Below are positions 25,580 through 33,906 of a stretch of DNA of 64,000 bases, in pieces; position 1 is the first letter of the stretch; every line of letters starts with the position of its first letter. Below the pieces are notes generated by a model. It saw nothing but the letters and a program-made list of their open reading frames with translations. It did not search any database and had not been told where the DNA came from. The stretch comes from CAZMVY01 sp964653435 (GTDB lineage: Bacteria; Planctomycetota; Phycisphaerae; UBA1845; PWPN01): assembly GCA_964653435.1 (NCBI GenBank), contig CAZZFA010000001.1:62001-126000 (forward strand). The letters run 5' to 3'. A program made the translations under genes and the position numbers.

Positions 25580-26326
25580 ATGCGGTTCGACATCAACGCA
25601 TTCTTCGGACCGTGGCAGTTCTGGCCGTTGCGGCACCCGGGCATGGAGGATGTGCTGCGCCTGATGGATCGGTATGGGATCGATCGCGCGGCAATCACGT
25701 CGCTTCGCGGGATGTACGGCGAGCGGCACGAGGCGAACACGGAGACGCTGGCGGCGGCCCGGGCGCACGGCGATCGGCTGACGCCCCTTGCCGTGCTGAG
25801 CCCGATGCGCGGCGGCGGAGCGGCGGAGCTTCGGGCGCTCGTGGAGGAAGGATTCCGCGCGATTCGCCTGTACCCGCTGCTGCACGCCTACCGGCTGTAC
25901 GATCCATTTGCCGACGAGGTATGCGAGGCGGCTGCGGAGCGTCACGTTCCGGTGATCATCTGCACGCGGCCGATGATGAACTTCCGCTTTGCCGCATACC
26001 CGATCGAGGAGGTCGGCGCGCTCGCCGGGCGGCATCCGGCGACGCAATTCATCCTCAGCGGGCCGAATTACCTCACGGAGTTCCGGGCGGCGGTGCTGGT
26101 CATGCACACGTGCGCGAACGTTGCGATCGAGATCACCTGCATGCAGGGGCTCGAGGCGTTGCGGCGGACGGTCGAGGCGGTCGGCGCCCATCGCGTGCTG
26201 TTCGGCACGGGGATGCCGCTGCACTACCCGGCGTGCAATGTCGCCAAGCTGACCTCGGCGAAGGTGAGCGAGGCCGTGCGCGAGGCGGTCTCTGTCGGCA
26301 ACGCCCGGCGCATGCTCGGTGTATGA
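25580..26326 (+). CDS. Amidohydrolase-fold protein lacking the usual metal ligands
   Basis: 248-residue protein with the same fold as its upstream neighbour, but the HxH motif is replaced (FDINAFFGP) and the C-terminal GSD motif reads FGTGMPLH. The metal-binding His pair and catalytic Asp are thus absent, and a non-catalytic partner or regulator of the adjacent amidohydrolase is a reasonable guess. The gap to the upstream gene is 3 bp. It closes the co-directional run; the following gene is convergent at 43 bp. Confidence 0.78.
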   Translation: MRFDINAFFGPWQFWPLRHPGMEDVLRLMDRYGIDRAAITSLRGMYGERHEANTETLAAARAHGDRLTPLAVLSPMRGGGAAELRALVEEGFRAIRLYPLLHAYRLYDPFADEVCEAAAERHVPVIICTRPMMNFRFAAYPIEEVGALAGRHPATQFILSGPNYLTEFRAAVLVMHTCANVAIEITCMQGLEALRRTVEAVGAHRVLFGTGMPLHYPACNVAKLTSAKVSEAVREAVSVGNARRMLGV

Positions 26327-26369
26327 TCGCCGCCCGCCGCCCGTCCCGTGTCCGATGCGACCGTACGCG

Positions 26370-27410
26370 TCACGCCCCGAGCAGGTGCTCGATCACGAGG
26401 CGTTCGAGGCCTTCGTAGTCGCGGGCGGCGATGAGCTTCGCCTCGGCACGGCGGTCGAACGTCCGCACCTTGTGCAGCAGCAGCTCAAAGAACCGCTTGC
26501 TGTTGGCCAGGTGGGCCGTGTTGTTCGCCTGCTTCTGCGTCCGCATGACCTTGACATCCAGGCCGACGAACTCGCCGTTGCGCCCGAAGCCGCCCTCCTC
26601 GAGCACGCGGACCTGATTGAACGCCGCACGGAGATTCGCGGCGCCGAAGCTCTTGTCCTGGTCGAACTTCAGGCCGTTCTGATCGTTCAGGTGGACGCTC
26701 CAGAGCTTCCTGTGCTGAAGGGCGAAGGCCATCTCGTCGGACGGGTCGAGGCCGGCCAGCAGAGCGTGGGCCGTCTCGATAAGCCCGCCGACACGGCTTG
26801 GATCCTTCGTCTCATACGCCATGGCGATCGCATGACCGATCGTGGGAACGTAGGCGTGGTCCATGGGCTCGTTGGGCTTGGGCTCGATGAGGATGAGCAC
26901 CTGCGGGTCGTGGTCGAGCATGGTATTGATGGCATCGAGCAGCCGCTGATAGGCCTCTCGGGCGTTCTTCGACTCGCGGATGTACGTCCCTTCGCGGGCA
27001 AGCCAGAGGACGATCTTGTGCGTGCCGAGCTCGTTGGCGATGTCGATCGTCTGGAGCGAGCGGGCGATCGCGTACTTCCGGCACTTCGGATCATTGTTCG
27101 TATAGCCGCCGTCGATCGTCATGGGGCTTTCCCAGAGTCGCGGGGCGACGAATTCGGCCTCGAGGCCCTCGTTGTCGAGCATCCGGCGGACCCGGCGGGC
27201 CTCGTTGCACACCTGCCTGGGCGACTTCGTGTCGATGTCGGGCACGGCGTCATCGTCGTGGAACTGCACGCCGTCAAAGCCGAGCTTCTTGTAGACCTTG
27301 AGCTTCTTCGCAAAGCTGACCGGCTGGCGGACCGTCGGACCGAACGGGTCCGCGCCTTCGTGGATGTTCCATGGACCGAATGAAAAGCGGTATTTCGTGA
27401 GTCTGGCCAC
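26370..27410 (-). CDS. Xylose isomerase-like sugar isomerase
   Basis: 346-residue xylose isomerase-type protein. Active-site residues of the actinobacterial-type enzyme are all placed: His51 and Asp54 (FHDDDAVPD), Glu176 and Lys178 (LIEPKPNEP), Glu212 and His215 (LIETAHALL), and Asp243, Asp250 and Asp252 (VHLNDQNGLKFDQD). It interconverts an aldose and a ketose in the cytoplasm; D-xylose or another pentose or deoxyhexose is possible. Start is GTG 27410, preceded at 7 bp by GGAGGA; no ATG is available nearby. Convergent with the catabolic run on the plus strand. Confidence 0.9.
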   Translation of the reverse strand: MARLTKYRFSFGPWNIHEGADPFGPTVRQPVSFAKKLKVYKKLGFDGVQFHDDDAVPDIDTKSPRQVCNEARRVRRMLDNEGLEAEFVAPRLWESPMTIDGGYTNNDPKCRKYAIARSLQTIDIANELGTHKIVLWLAREGTYIRESKNAREAYQRLLDAINTMLDHDPQVLILIEPKPNEPMDHAYVPTIGHAIAMAYETKDPSRVGGLIETAHALLAGLDPSDEMAFALQHRKLWSVHLNDQNGLKFDQDKSFGAANLRAAFNQVRVLEEGGFGRNGEFVGLDVKVMRTQKQANNTAHLANSKRFFELLLHKVRTFDRRAEAKLIAARDYEGLERLVIEHLLGA

Positions 27411-27623
27411 AGACTAATCCTCCATCTTCAAGCCACCTTGCTGCGGGCACCGCGCCGCGCCGGCGACACTTGTACCGGATTGGCAGGGATTGTTCCAGTG
27501 CCGTTGTCGGCAGGAGGATGCTTCCTTTGCCGAAGCCGTTTCGCGGAGCGCGCATCCCGGACGGGCGCCGGGGATCCCCAAGGCGGCCTTCGGCCGCAAC
27601 CGGACACGGGCGCGCCGGCCCCC

Positions 27624-27703
27624 GTCATGCGGAGCGAAGCGAAGCATCCGGCTTGTCTGCGCCAATCGGCCGGATTCTTCGTCGCTGCGCTCCTCAGAAT
27701 GAC
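27624..27703. repeat. REP-like imperfect inverted repeat
   Basis: Arms of about 30 bp starting GTCAT...GGAGCG on each strand, around a central AT-poor loop. The right arm contains the word GAGGAGCGCAGCGACGAAGA, which is widespread between genes in many bacteria. It lies in the 526-bp gap between two sugar-isomerase-type genes. Confidence 0.75.
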
Positions 27704-27766
27704 GGCTGGCGCTGCCGCCGCAGCGCGATCCATGCGCGCAAGAGCTGCGACGGAAGACTCTACTGC

Positions 27767-27918
27767 CGTTTTCGGTAAGACAGTTTCGCATGCGGCGAGC
27801 AGCGCCGCGAAGGTTCAGTCGCCCCTGTGGGGCTTTGCGCGTGTTGACGCCGGGAACCCAGGGCTTACGCCCTGGGCTACTCTCGGTCGCCCCTGCGGGG
27901 CTGGAAACGAACGAAACT
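27767..27918 (+). repeat. Dispersed intergenic repeat, copy 1
   Basis: Begins with the word GGTAAGACAGTTTCGCATG and contains CAGTCGCCCCTGTGGGG, GGGCTTACGCCCTGGGCTAC and ends near GGGGCTGGAAACGAACGAA. The same succession of words occurs in reverse orientation at 62083-62345. It ends 18 bp before the stop codon of the FucI-like gene. Confidence 0.85.
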
Positions 27919-27936
27919 CTCAAACCGAAAGCGGCA

Positions 27937-29430
27937 CTACACGTTGCCCTGGAGCGTCAGCCGGTACATCCGCGCGAAGGCCTTGAACCGCCGCGCGTCC
28001 CCGCGCTCGCCGCAGAAGAGCACCGGGTGGGGGCCGGCGTAGATCCGGCACACATCGTCCACCCCGTCGATGTTCATCAGCACCCGCGTTGCGCAGCCGC
28101 CCGTCGGCGGCGAGGCCGGCGATTCGATCACCGTGCCGGTCCAGCACGAGAGTATGCCCTCTTCCGTTCGATACTTTGCAAGGATGATCTTCTCACCGGG
28201 CGTCCACTGCACATCGAGCGCCGCCGTTTTCGGCAACTGATGGAAGAACGGCCGCACGAAGTACTCCTGCGACGGCCCATCGGGGCCGTGGAGCTTCCAC
28301 GCGCACGTGCAGTGCGCGCCGAAGTATCGGTTCTCGCTCGTGTCGAACTCCGGATTGTGCTGAAAGCCGCCGCGATCCAGCAGCCAGCGCCCCAGCATGA
28401 GCGTGAGCGATGCGTTCAGGTCGTTCTCGCAGCCGGATGGGACGAGCGCGCCGTTGTTCGTTGCGAAGCTCAGGCACGGCTTGCGGTGCTTGAGCTGGAG
28501 GCACTCGATCGTGATCGCGTCGGCGCCGTATCGCCTCATGATCTCCCCGACGGCGCGATGCGCGCGCATCCCGTCGACGAAGTACTGGTCGGCCACGTCC
28601 GTCACCCGTGCGGCGTTCCCCTTGAACTCCATCGCGGCGCGGACAAGCGCCGGGTCGTCGGCGATGCCGTCGAACGTCGCGTTGAACTCCCCGGCGGGCA
28701 CCTCGATGATCTCCGTATCGAGCCGTTTCTCCTGCTCTCGCGTCGGTGAGTTCACCCGTCCCGACACGCGCAGCAGCCGGCTCTGCGCCAGCATCTTCTT
28801 CGCCCGGACGGCGTACAGGCCGCGTTCGATCTCCCCCCAGTTCTCGACGGAGTGGATGTAATAGAGCCCCTCGGCGTTTCGCAGGTAATCCGGCGGCAAT
28901 TGGTGGTTCGAGCCGAGCGAGTGATAGACAATCGCCGTCGGCGCGCCGGACTCCGTCGCCATCGTGTGCGACCACCTGGAGAACGTATTCCAGTAGTTGA
29001 CGATCAGCACCGCGTCCGGCTTCGCGGCCCGGGCCGTCGCGATGAACTCCCTGACCTTCGCTTCCTGGTAAATGGCCCGGGGCTGGAACTCGACGACGAC
29101 GCCGAGCCTGTCGGCGATCTCCCGGATCTTCGCCGTGAACTTCCGCTCCTGCTGCTCCGGCTCAAACTGATTGCCCGGCCAGGTGAACCAGTTGTACTTC
29201 CGCCACGAGTCTTCCATCCGGCCTTCGTTCACGACGTCGGCCGGCGGATACAGAAAGGCGACGAGAACCCTCGCGGGCTTTTTCTCGCGCCCCGGCAACG
29301 GAGGCGCGGGCATCGTTTCCGGCTGCCCGGCCGTCGCTCGCGCGCCGAGCGCCGCCGCCGTCCCGAGCGCGCCGGCGGCGGCCAGGAACTCCCGGCGATC
29401 CAGAAGGGGTGAGGCACACGATTCACACAT
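27937..29430 (-). CDS. L-fucose isomerase-like protein with Tat-type signal
   Basis: 497-residue protein that starts with a twin-arginine-type leader (LLDRREFLAAAGALGTAAALG), so it is probably exported folded. The body has the two-part FucI/AraA-like layout, with the ATESGAPTAIVYHSLGSNHQ region and a C-terminal part (TGGCATRVLMNIDGVDDV) resembling the FucI C-terminal domain. A true fucose isomerase is cytoplasmic, so its role here is unclear; an exported paralogue used in polysaccharide breakdown is possible. GGGAGA lies 8 bp before ATG 29430. A sulfatase gene lies 100 bp upstream on the same strand. Confidence 0.75.
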   Translation of the reverse strand: MCESCASPLLDRREFLAAAGALGTAAALGARATAGQPETMPAPPLPGREKKPARVLVAFLYPPADVVNEGRMEDSWRKYNWFTWPGNQFEPEQQERKFTAKIREIADRLGVVVEFQPRAIYQEAKVREFIATARAAKPDAVLIVNYWNTFSRWSHTMATESGAPTAIVYHSLGSNHQLPPDYLRNAEGLYYIHSVENWGEIERGLYAVRAKKMLAQSRLLRVSGRVNSPTREQEKRLDTEIIEVPAGEFNATFDGIADDPALVRAAMEFKGNAARVTDVADQYFVDGMRAHRAVGEIMRRYGADAITIECLQLKHRKPCLSFATNNGALVPSGCENDLNASLTLMLGRWLLDRGGFQHNPEFDTSENRYFGAHCTCAWKLHGPDGPSQEYFVRPFFHQLPKTAALDVQWTPGEKIILAKYRTEEGILSCWTGTVIESPASPPTGGCATRVLMNIDGVDDVCRIYAGPHPVLFCGERGDARRFKAFARMYRLTLQGNV

Positions 29431-29532
29431 GGCAACGGTCTCCCGTAGAGCGTCTCGCGTCGGTTGTCCGACGAATGTCGCAGCCCGGGGCGGCAAACAC
29501 TTCGTCCGCCTGGCGTTCTCCCGGAGCGTGAC

Positions 29533-30909
29533 CTACCGCAGGTCGCCGGGATCCTTGATCTCGCCCATGGGCGTCTCACTCGTCCGCTCGCGCCGGCCTT
29601 TGCGCTCCGGCTCCGGCGGCTTGCGAGGTTCGAACGGGAGTTTCGCATCGGGCGGCAGGGATTTCAGGATCTTCAGCAGCCTCTGCGAACTCGAGATCAC
29701 ATCCGGGTTGTCGCTGTCGGCCAGGTCGAACCGCTCGCCGGGATCCATTTGCAGATCATAGAACCGGCCGTCGGAGTAGAGCTTGTACCGCTTGTCGCGG
29801 ATCACACGGGCCGGTCCGTATTGCGAGTAGATCCAGGCACGTGCCGGCCCGGTGCGCGGCTTGTCCGTGATGACGGAGATGAACGACCGGCCATCGAGGA
29901 TCACGCCCTTCGGCAGTCTGCTGCCGGTCAGGTCCGCAAGGGTAGGAAAGACGTCGCTGAAATCGATGAGCTCGTCGGTCGTCCGGCCGGCGAGAATGCG
30001 GCCCGGGCCGTTCACGATGAACGGCATGCAGATACCCGCTTCGGTGAGCTTGCTCTTGCCGCCGGTGACTTCGCGGCCCTTCATCCGTACGGTCAGGCCC
30101 GGCGAGCCGTTGTCTCCGGCAAAGAAGATGATCGTATTGCCGCGAATCTTCAGGTCGTCGAGGGCCTTGACCAGATCGCCCACCTCGAAGTCGATGTAGT
30201 CGATCATCCCCGGAAACAGGGCGGCACCCTTGGCGCCGGTGTCGAGGTTGTGCGGCGTCTTCGTCATGGGGCTGTGCGCCAGCAGCATCGGATAGTACGC
30301 AAGGAAGGGCCGGCTCCGATTCCGCTTCATGAAGTCGATGAGAAACTCGCGGCACACGTCGGGACCGAATCGGCCCTTCTGAATCCCGCGCTTGCCGTTG
30401 ATCTGCATGAACGGATCAAAGTATCGCGCCTCGCTCTGCGGGTTGCCCGCCTCGACGCCGGTCCAGACGCAGTGCTCGTCAAAACCGTGCCGATCGAGGG
30501 CGTCCGGCTGCGCGCGGAGGTCGTTGATCTGCCACTTGCCGGCGATGGCCGTGGCGTAACCCGCGTCGCGGAGCATGCGGGCGAAGGTGACCTCCCGTTT
30601 CCAGTCGAAGTACTGGCCGCCCCAGCGGGGCGTATCCCAGTGCGTGGTCCAGCCGGTGCGGAACGGATAACGGCCGGTGAGCAGCTCATGCCGCGTCGGC
30701 GTGCAGAGCGGGGTCGCCCATGCCGTTTCAAACCGCACGCCACCCGCGGCGAGCGAATCGAGGTTCGGCGTCTTGTGCTCTCCGCCGTAACAACTCAGCC
30801 ACTCCTGGCCCACATCGTCGGCGAGGATGAAAAGGATGTTCGGACGGTCGGCGGCGGCCGCGATCGACGCGCCGAGTACGACGGACAACAGGGCAGTCAC
30901 GAGCTTCAT
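29533..30909 (-). CDS. Sulfatase (exported)
   Basis: 458-residue type I sulfatase with signal peptide (MKLVTALLSVVLGASIAAAA). The formylglycine motif is Cys69-Thr-Pro-Thr-Arg73, where the usual Ser of CxPSR is Thr; the rest (HELLTGRYPFRTG) is standard. Metal ligands fall in FILADDVG (Asp31-32) and AGDNGSPG. It desulfates sulfated glycans. It lies between the FucI-like gene and the sialidase-like gene on the same strand and probably belongs to one locus with them. Substrate not known. Confidence 0.93.
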   Translation of the reverse strand: MKLVTALLSVVLGASIAAAADRPNILFILADDVGQEWLSCYGGEHKTPNLDSLAAGGVRFETAWATPLCTPTRHELLTGRYPFRTGWTTHWDTPRWGGQYFDWKREVTFARMLRDAGYATAIAGKWQINDLRAQPDALDRHGFDEHCVWTGVEAGNPQSEARYFDPFMQINGKRGIQKGRFGPDVCREFLIDFMKRNRSRPFLAYYPMLLAHSPMTKTPHNLDTGAKGAALFPGMIDYIDFEVGDLVKALDDLKIRGNTIIFFAGDNGSPGLTVRMKGREVTGGKSKLTEAGICMPFIVNGPGRILAGRTTDELIDFSDVFPTLADLTGSRLPKGVILDGRSFISVITDKPRTGPARAWIYSQYGPARVIRDKRYKLYSDGRFYDLQMDPGERFDLADSDNPDVISSSQRLLKILKSLPPDAKLPFEPRKPPEPERKGRRERTSETPMGEIKDPGDLR

Positions 30910-30993
30910 ACGTAAACCTCCATGTTACTCGCGGGAATCGTACAGCGCACGGCCGCCGGATACCACACCGTTTCGCGGCGCCGGCGATCGGAA

Positions 30994-32589
30994 TCACCCC
31001 GGCGGCCGCGTAACTCCGTCGGATTCCTGCCGTGGCAGTCCGGCGTCGCTCAGGAGTTCATCGGACAGCACCTTACCGAGCAGGTAGTGCTTGCGATCGG
31101 GATACCAGAAGTAGACCCGGCCGTCGTATTCAAAAAGGCTGGTGTAGGTGGCGATGCCGGTCTGGTTGCTCGGGCCGTCGGGGATGCCGCCGTTGTCAAC
31201 GAGCTGTCGCGGCGACGTGAAGGCGATCGGCTGGTCCGGGTTGTCGATCTCGCGGCCGATGGCGATGAAAGCGGGGCGGCGGTTCTTCTTGGAGTCCGAC
31301 GGACCCTTGCCGCCGTTGGCGCTGCCGTCGTTGTTGAAGAAGAGCAGGATGAAGCGGCCGTCGTGGAGCTTGTAGAGCGGGCACGGGGCCAGCGGGTGGG
31401 GGATCTTTTCGCCGCCGGGGGCAAAGCGCAGCGGGCGGGGCCGATCCCATGTGTGTGCGCCGTCGTGTGAGAGGGCGAAGTAGATGCAGCCGGTCCGCGT
31501 TCGCATGACGCAGATCAGCCGATTACCGCTGAGCGGCTGGATCGAGGGTTCCTGGGCGACGCTGATTTGCGGTGCGTCGGGGCGCGGGACACGCAGGCCG
31601 TGCTCGCCGTCCGGCAGCGTGGTGACCCGGAGCTTCGTCGGATCGGTCTCGCTCAGGATATTGTCGAAGCGGAGAAAGCCGATCTCCGAGTCGCGGTCGA
31701 AGAGACCGCCGGCGGGCTGGACCTTGCGGCTGGCCCATCGCGTGAAGCCGACGAGCACGTCGCCGGCGGGAGTGATGATCGGGCACTGATACGTGACCCA
31801 GTTCTCGGGGCTGCCGGGCTCCGGGTTGGAGATGGCGGTCTTGCGGATGGGAAGCGTTCGCGTTTGCGACCAGGTGCGGCCGTCGTCGTGGGACCAGCGG
31901 TAGGCGAGCACGCCGGTGGTGTCCTCACGGGCGTCGGTCACACCGGCGTACTGGTTCCAGAAGACATAGACGCGGCCGCTGTAGGGGACGACGAACGGAA
32001 ACGCCCACGAGGCCCAGTGTCCCTTTCGCCCGGCCGGATCGCCGGCGAGGACCATCGGCCGGCTCCAGGTCTTCCCACGGTCTTCGCTGCGGGCGAGAAC
32101 GATTCGCTGATCGGGAGCGTTTTCCTCACTCGCCTGCGTCCAGAAGGCGAGGAAGGTTCCGCGCGGTGTCGGGACGACGAGGAGGTGCTGGTTGGCGGCG
32201 TCGGGACCGGTCTTGGCGGCGGGGCAATAGACGATGAAGTCGGGGTTGCTCACGAGGGCATTGCGCAGCCCGGTGCGGCCAACCGGGGCGGTTGCGGCGG
32301 CGGGACCGGAGGGCGTTGTCATGGGTCTGTCAGCGCCGGCGCGAGGGGCGGCACATCCGGCAGCGGCCAGCAGCAGCAGGGGCGCGGCCCACGTCCGTCG
32401 CGTCAGCGAAGGGGCAGGATGGATCCGGCGGGTGGCAGGTCGCCAGACATCCGGGACTCTGTTGCTTCCCCCGGGCCGTGCGGGCGCGTACGGACGCCGG
32501 CCGGGGCTCACGCTTTGGGCTACGGACCGTCGCTCCTTCGCGGATGAGTGGCAAATCGTACGCATCGAGTCGCTATTGAGGTTCATCAT
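30994..32589 (-). CDS. Sialidase-like (BNR/Asp-box) lipoprotein with repeat-extended leader
   Basis: 531-residue protein with three Asp-boxes (SEDRGKTWS, SHDDGRTWS, SHDGAHTWD) of a six-bladed sialidase-like propeller, followed by FEYDGRVYFW near the end. The lipobox is AAGC at Cys79, so about 66 residues precede the hydrophobic core, far longer than any normal signal n-region. Part of this (residues about 23-40) is encoded by a repeat also found between genes. No later start codon exists before the lipobox. ATG 32589 is four bases after the stop of the CBM9-like gene, so the genes are coupled. Glycan binding or exo-glycosidase action is inferred from the fold. Confidence 0.8.
   Translation of the reverse strand: MMNLNSDSMRTICHSSAKERRSVAQSVSPGRRPYAPARPGGSNRVPDVWRPATRRIHPAPSLTRRTWAAPLLLLAAAGCAAPRAGADRPMTTPSGPAAATAPVGRTGLRNALVSNPDFIVYCPAAKTGPDAANQHLLVVPTPRGTFLAFWTQASEENAPDQRIVLARSEDRGKTWSRPMVLAGDPAGRKGHWASWAFPFVVPYSGRVYVFWNQYAGVTDAREDTTGVLAYRWSHDDGRTWSQTRTLPIRKTAISNPEPGSPENWVTYQCPIITPAGDVLVGFTRWASRKVQPAGGLFDRDSEIGFLRFDNILSETDPTKLRVTTLPDGEHGLRVPRPDAPQISVAQEPSIQPLSGNRLICVMRTRTGCIYFALSHDGAHTWDRPRPLRFAPGGEKIPHPLAPCPLYKLHDGRFILLFFNNDGSANGGKGPSDSKKNRRPAFIAIGREIDNPDQPIAFTSPRQLVDNGGIPDGPSNQTGIATYTSLFEYDGRVYFWYPDRKHYLLGKVLSDELLSDAGLPRQESDGVTRPPG
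32470..32530 (-). repeat. Repeat related to the 27.8 and 62.2 kb elements, inside the sialidase-like gene
   Basis: 32504-32523 reads GGGCTCACGCTTTGGGCTAC and matches GGGCTTACGCCCTGGGCTAC of the element at 27767-27918 at 17 of 20 positions. It is translated as part of the overlong leader of the sialidase-like protein. Confidence 0.6.
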
Positions 32590-32593
32590 CGCC

Positions 32594-33271
32594 TCACCGC
32601 ACCGGTTCGTTTACGAAAATCAGCTCGCCGAACGCCTGGGGGCTGTGGAAGGTTCTGCATCCGGGAGGCAGCGGGGACCATGTCGCAAGGTGCGAGCCCC
32701 AACCGGCACATTGCTGGAAGTTTGCCCGCCAGATGTCGCCGGGGCGGGGCGGGATGGCAATGGCGGAGTCGACGAAGTTGGAAAAGGGGATCACCACTTC
32801 GCAAAACCACTCCTGGTCGTCGGGCGATGGTTCCTTGACGGGGCCCTTCACGCTTGTGGCGATGGCGTCGGTCGGGCGCCATGTGCCCGGATCGCCCGTC
32901 CAGAAGTCGCATTTGGCGGCGTTGAGCGTGACGCCGACGCAGTTGATCTCCCAGGTGTAGTAATTGTCCGGCTTCTTGGTATCGGGGGCGACGAAAAACT
33001 CGACGCACGTGTCCTCCCAGACCATGCCGTTGTGTTCGGTCACCTTGGCGCGGATATGGCGGTCCCGGCTGGCGAAGGCGAGGTAGAGATTCCAGTCGTC
33101 CCAGAGCAGCCGGACGGTGGTGTGCACGTCGCGATTGCCGGCGATGTCGAGGAACTTATCGACCGAGAGGGGTTGGGCGGCCTGCCAGTCGGCCTCATCA
33201 AGCCGGCCGTCGATGATGATGCGGTCCGTACGACGCTTGATCACATATCGTGCTGCCGCAGCGTTGGCCAT
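32594..33271 (-). CDS. CBM9-like carbohydrate-binding protein
   Basis: 225-residue protein of the family 9 carbohydrate-binding (DOMON-like) group. Typical segments are IIIDGRLDEADWQAAQPL at the start, VRLLWDDWNLYLAF, the WEDTCVEFFVAP strand and WEINCVGVTLNAA. No signal peptide is evident, so the location is uncertain. It probably binds sugars, or acts as an accessory domain split from a larger enzyme. It is upstream of, and coupled to, the sialidase-like lipoprotein gene (4-bp gap). Divergent from ebfC across about 250 bp. Confidence 0.8.
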   Translation of the reverse strand: MANAAAARYVIKRRTDRIIIDGRLDEADWQAAQPLSVDKFLDIAGNRDVHTTVRLLWDDWNLYLAFASRDRHIRAKVTEHNGMVWEDTCVEFFVAPDTKKPDNYYTWEINCVGVTLNAAKCDFWTGDPGTWRPTDAIATSVKGPVKEPSPDDQEWFCEVVIPFSNFVDSAIAIPPRPGDIWRANFQQCAGWGSHLATWSPLPPGCRTFHSPQAFGELIFVNEPVR

Positions 33272-33519
33272 GAATCACTCCTGTACCGGTCATGAGCAGA
33301 ACCCCCGCGACAAGCCGGAAGCCCGACTCAGGCGGAACACTCGCCGGCCGTGCCGGGCTTGCCGACGCAACCCGGCTTGGGCCACTGTCGCCGGGGCGTC
33401 AGGGCCCGGCCGCTCACGCAGGCACCCGACGTCCGCTCGCCCCGGAGGCGGGCATTCTACACGATTGACAGGTCGGCAGCCCAGTGGGAACATTGCTTCT
33501 TTGCAGAAAGGAATCACGG

Positions 33520-33852
33520 ATGCTGGGCGGACTCGGGAATCTGGCGGGATTGATCAAGCAGGCCAGGCAGATGAAGGAGAATATGGACCAGCTCCAGGCG
33601 GAGCTGGAGCGCCGGACATACACTGCGGATTCGGGCGCGGGGCTGGTCGTAGCGACGGTGAACGGCAAAGGCGAGCTGACGGACATCCGAATCGACCCGA
33701 AGGCGGTGGAGGATGTCGAGATGCTTGAGGACCTGATCAAGGCGGCGGTCGGCGCGGCCGGCGCAAAGGCCCGCGACGCAATGAAAGAGGAGATGACCAG
33801 GCTTACGGGCGGGCTGAATCTGCCGGGGCTGTCCGAGATGCTTGGGGGCTGA
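33520..33852 (+). CDS. ebfC: YbaB/EbfC nucleoid-associated protein
   Basis: 110-residue YbaB/EbfC protein, a small dimeric DNA-binding, nucleoid-associated protein. It shows the family features: a helical MKENMDQLQAELERR segment, then VVATVNGKGELTDIRIDP and the C-terminal helix ending GLNLPGLSEMLGG. It is encoded 54 bp upstream of recR, the arrangement typical of bacteria (often dnaX-ybaB-recR); dnaX is not present here. AGAAAGGA lies 6 bp before ATG 33520. Most likely co-transcribed with recR. Confidence 0.95.
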   Translation: MLGGLGNLAGLIKQARQMKENMDQLQAELERRTYTADSGAGLVVATVNGKGELTDIRIDPKAVEDVEMLEDLIKAAVGAAGAKARDAMKEEMTRLTGGLNLPGLSEMLGG

Positions 33853-33906
33853 CCGGTACGTGTACGGTGTCGGGCAGCGGGGTTGGAGCGCGGAGTGTCG
33901 AAAGCG

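Noticed and set aside
27414..27923. Candidate small proteins across the gap between the two sugar-isomerase-type genes
   Set aside because: The open frames run through REP-like and dispersed repeats found elsewhere, in several frames.
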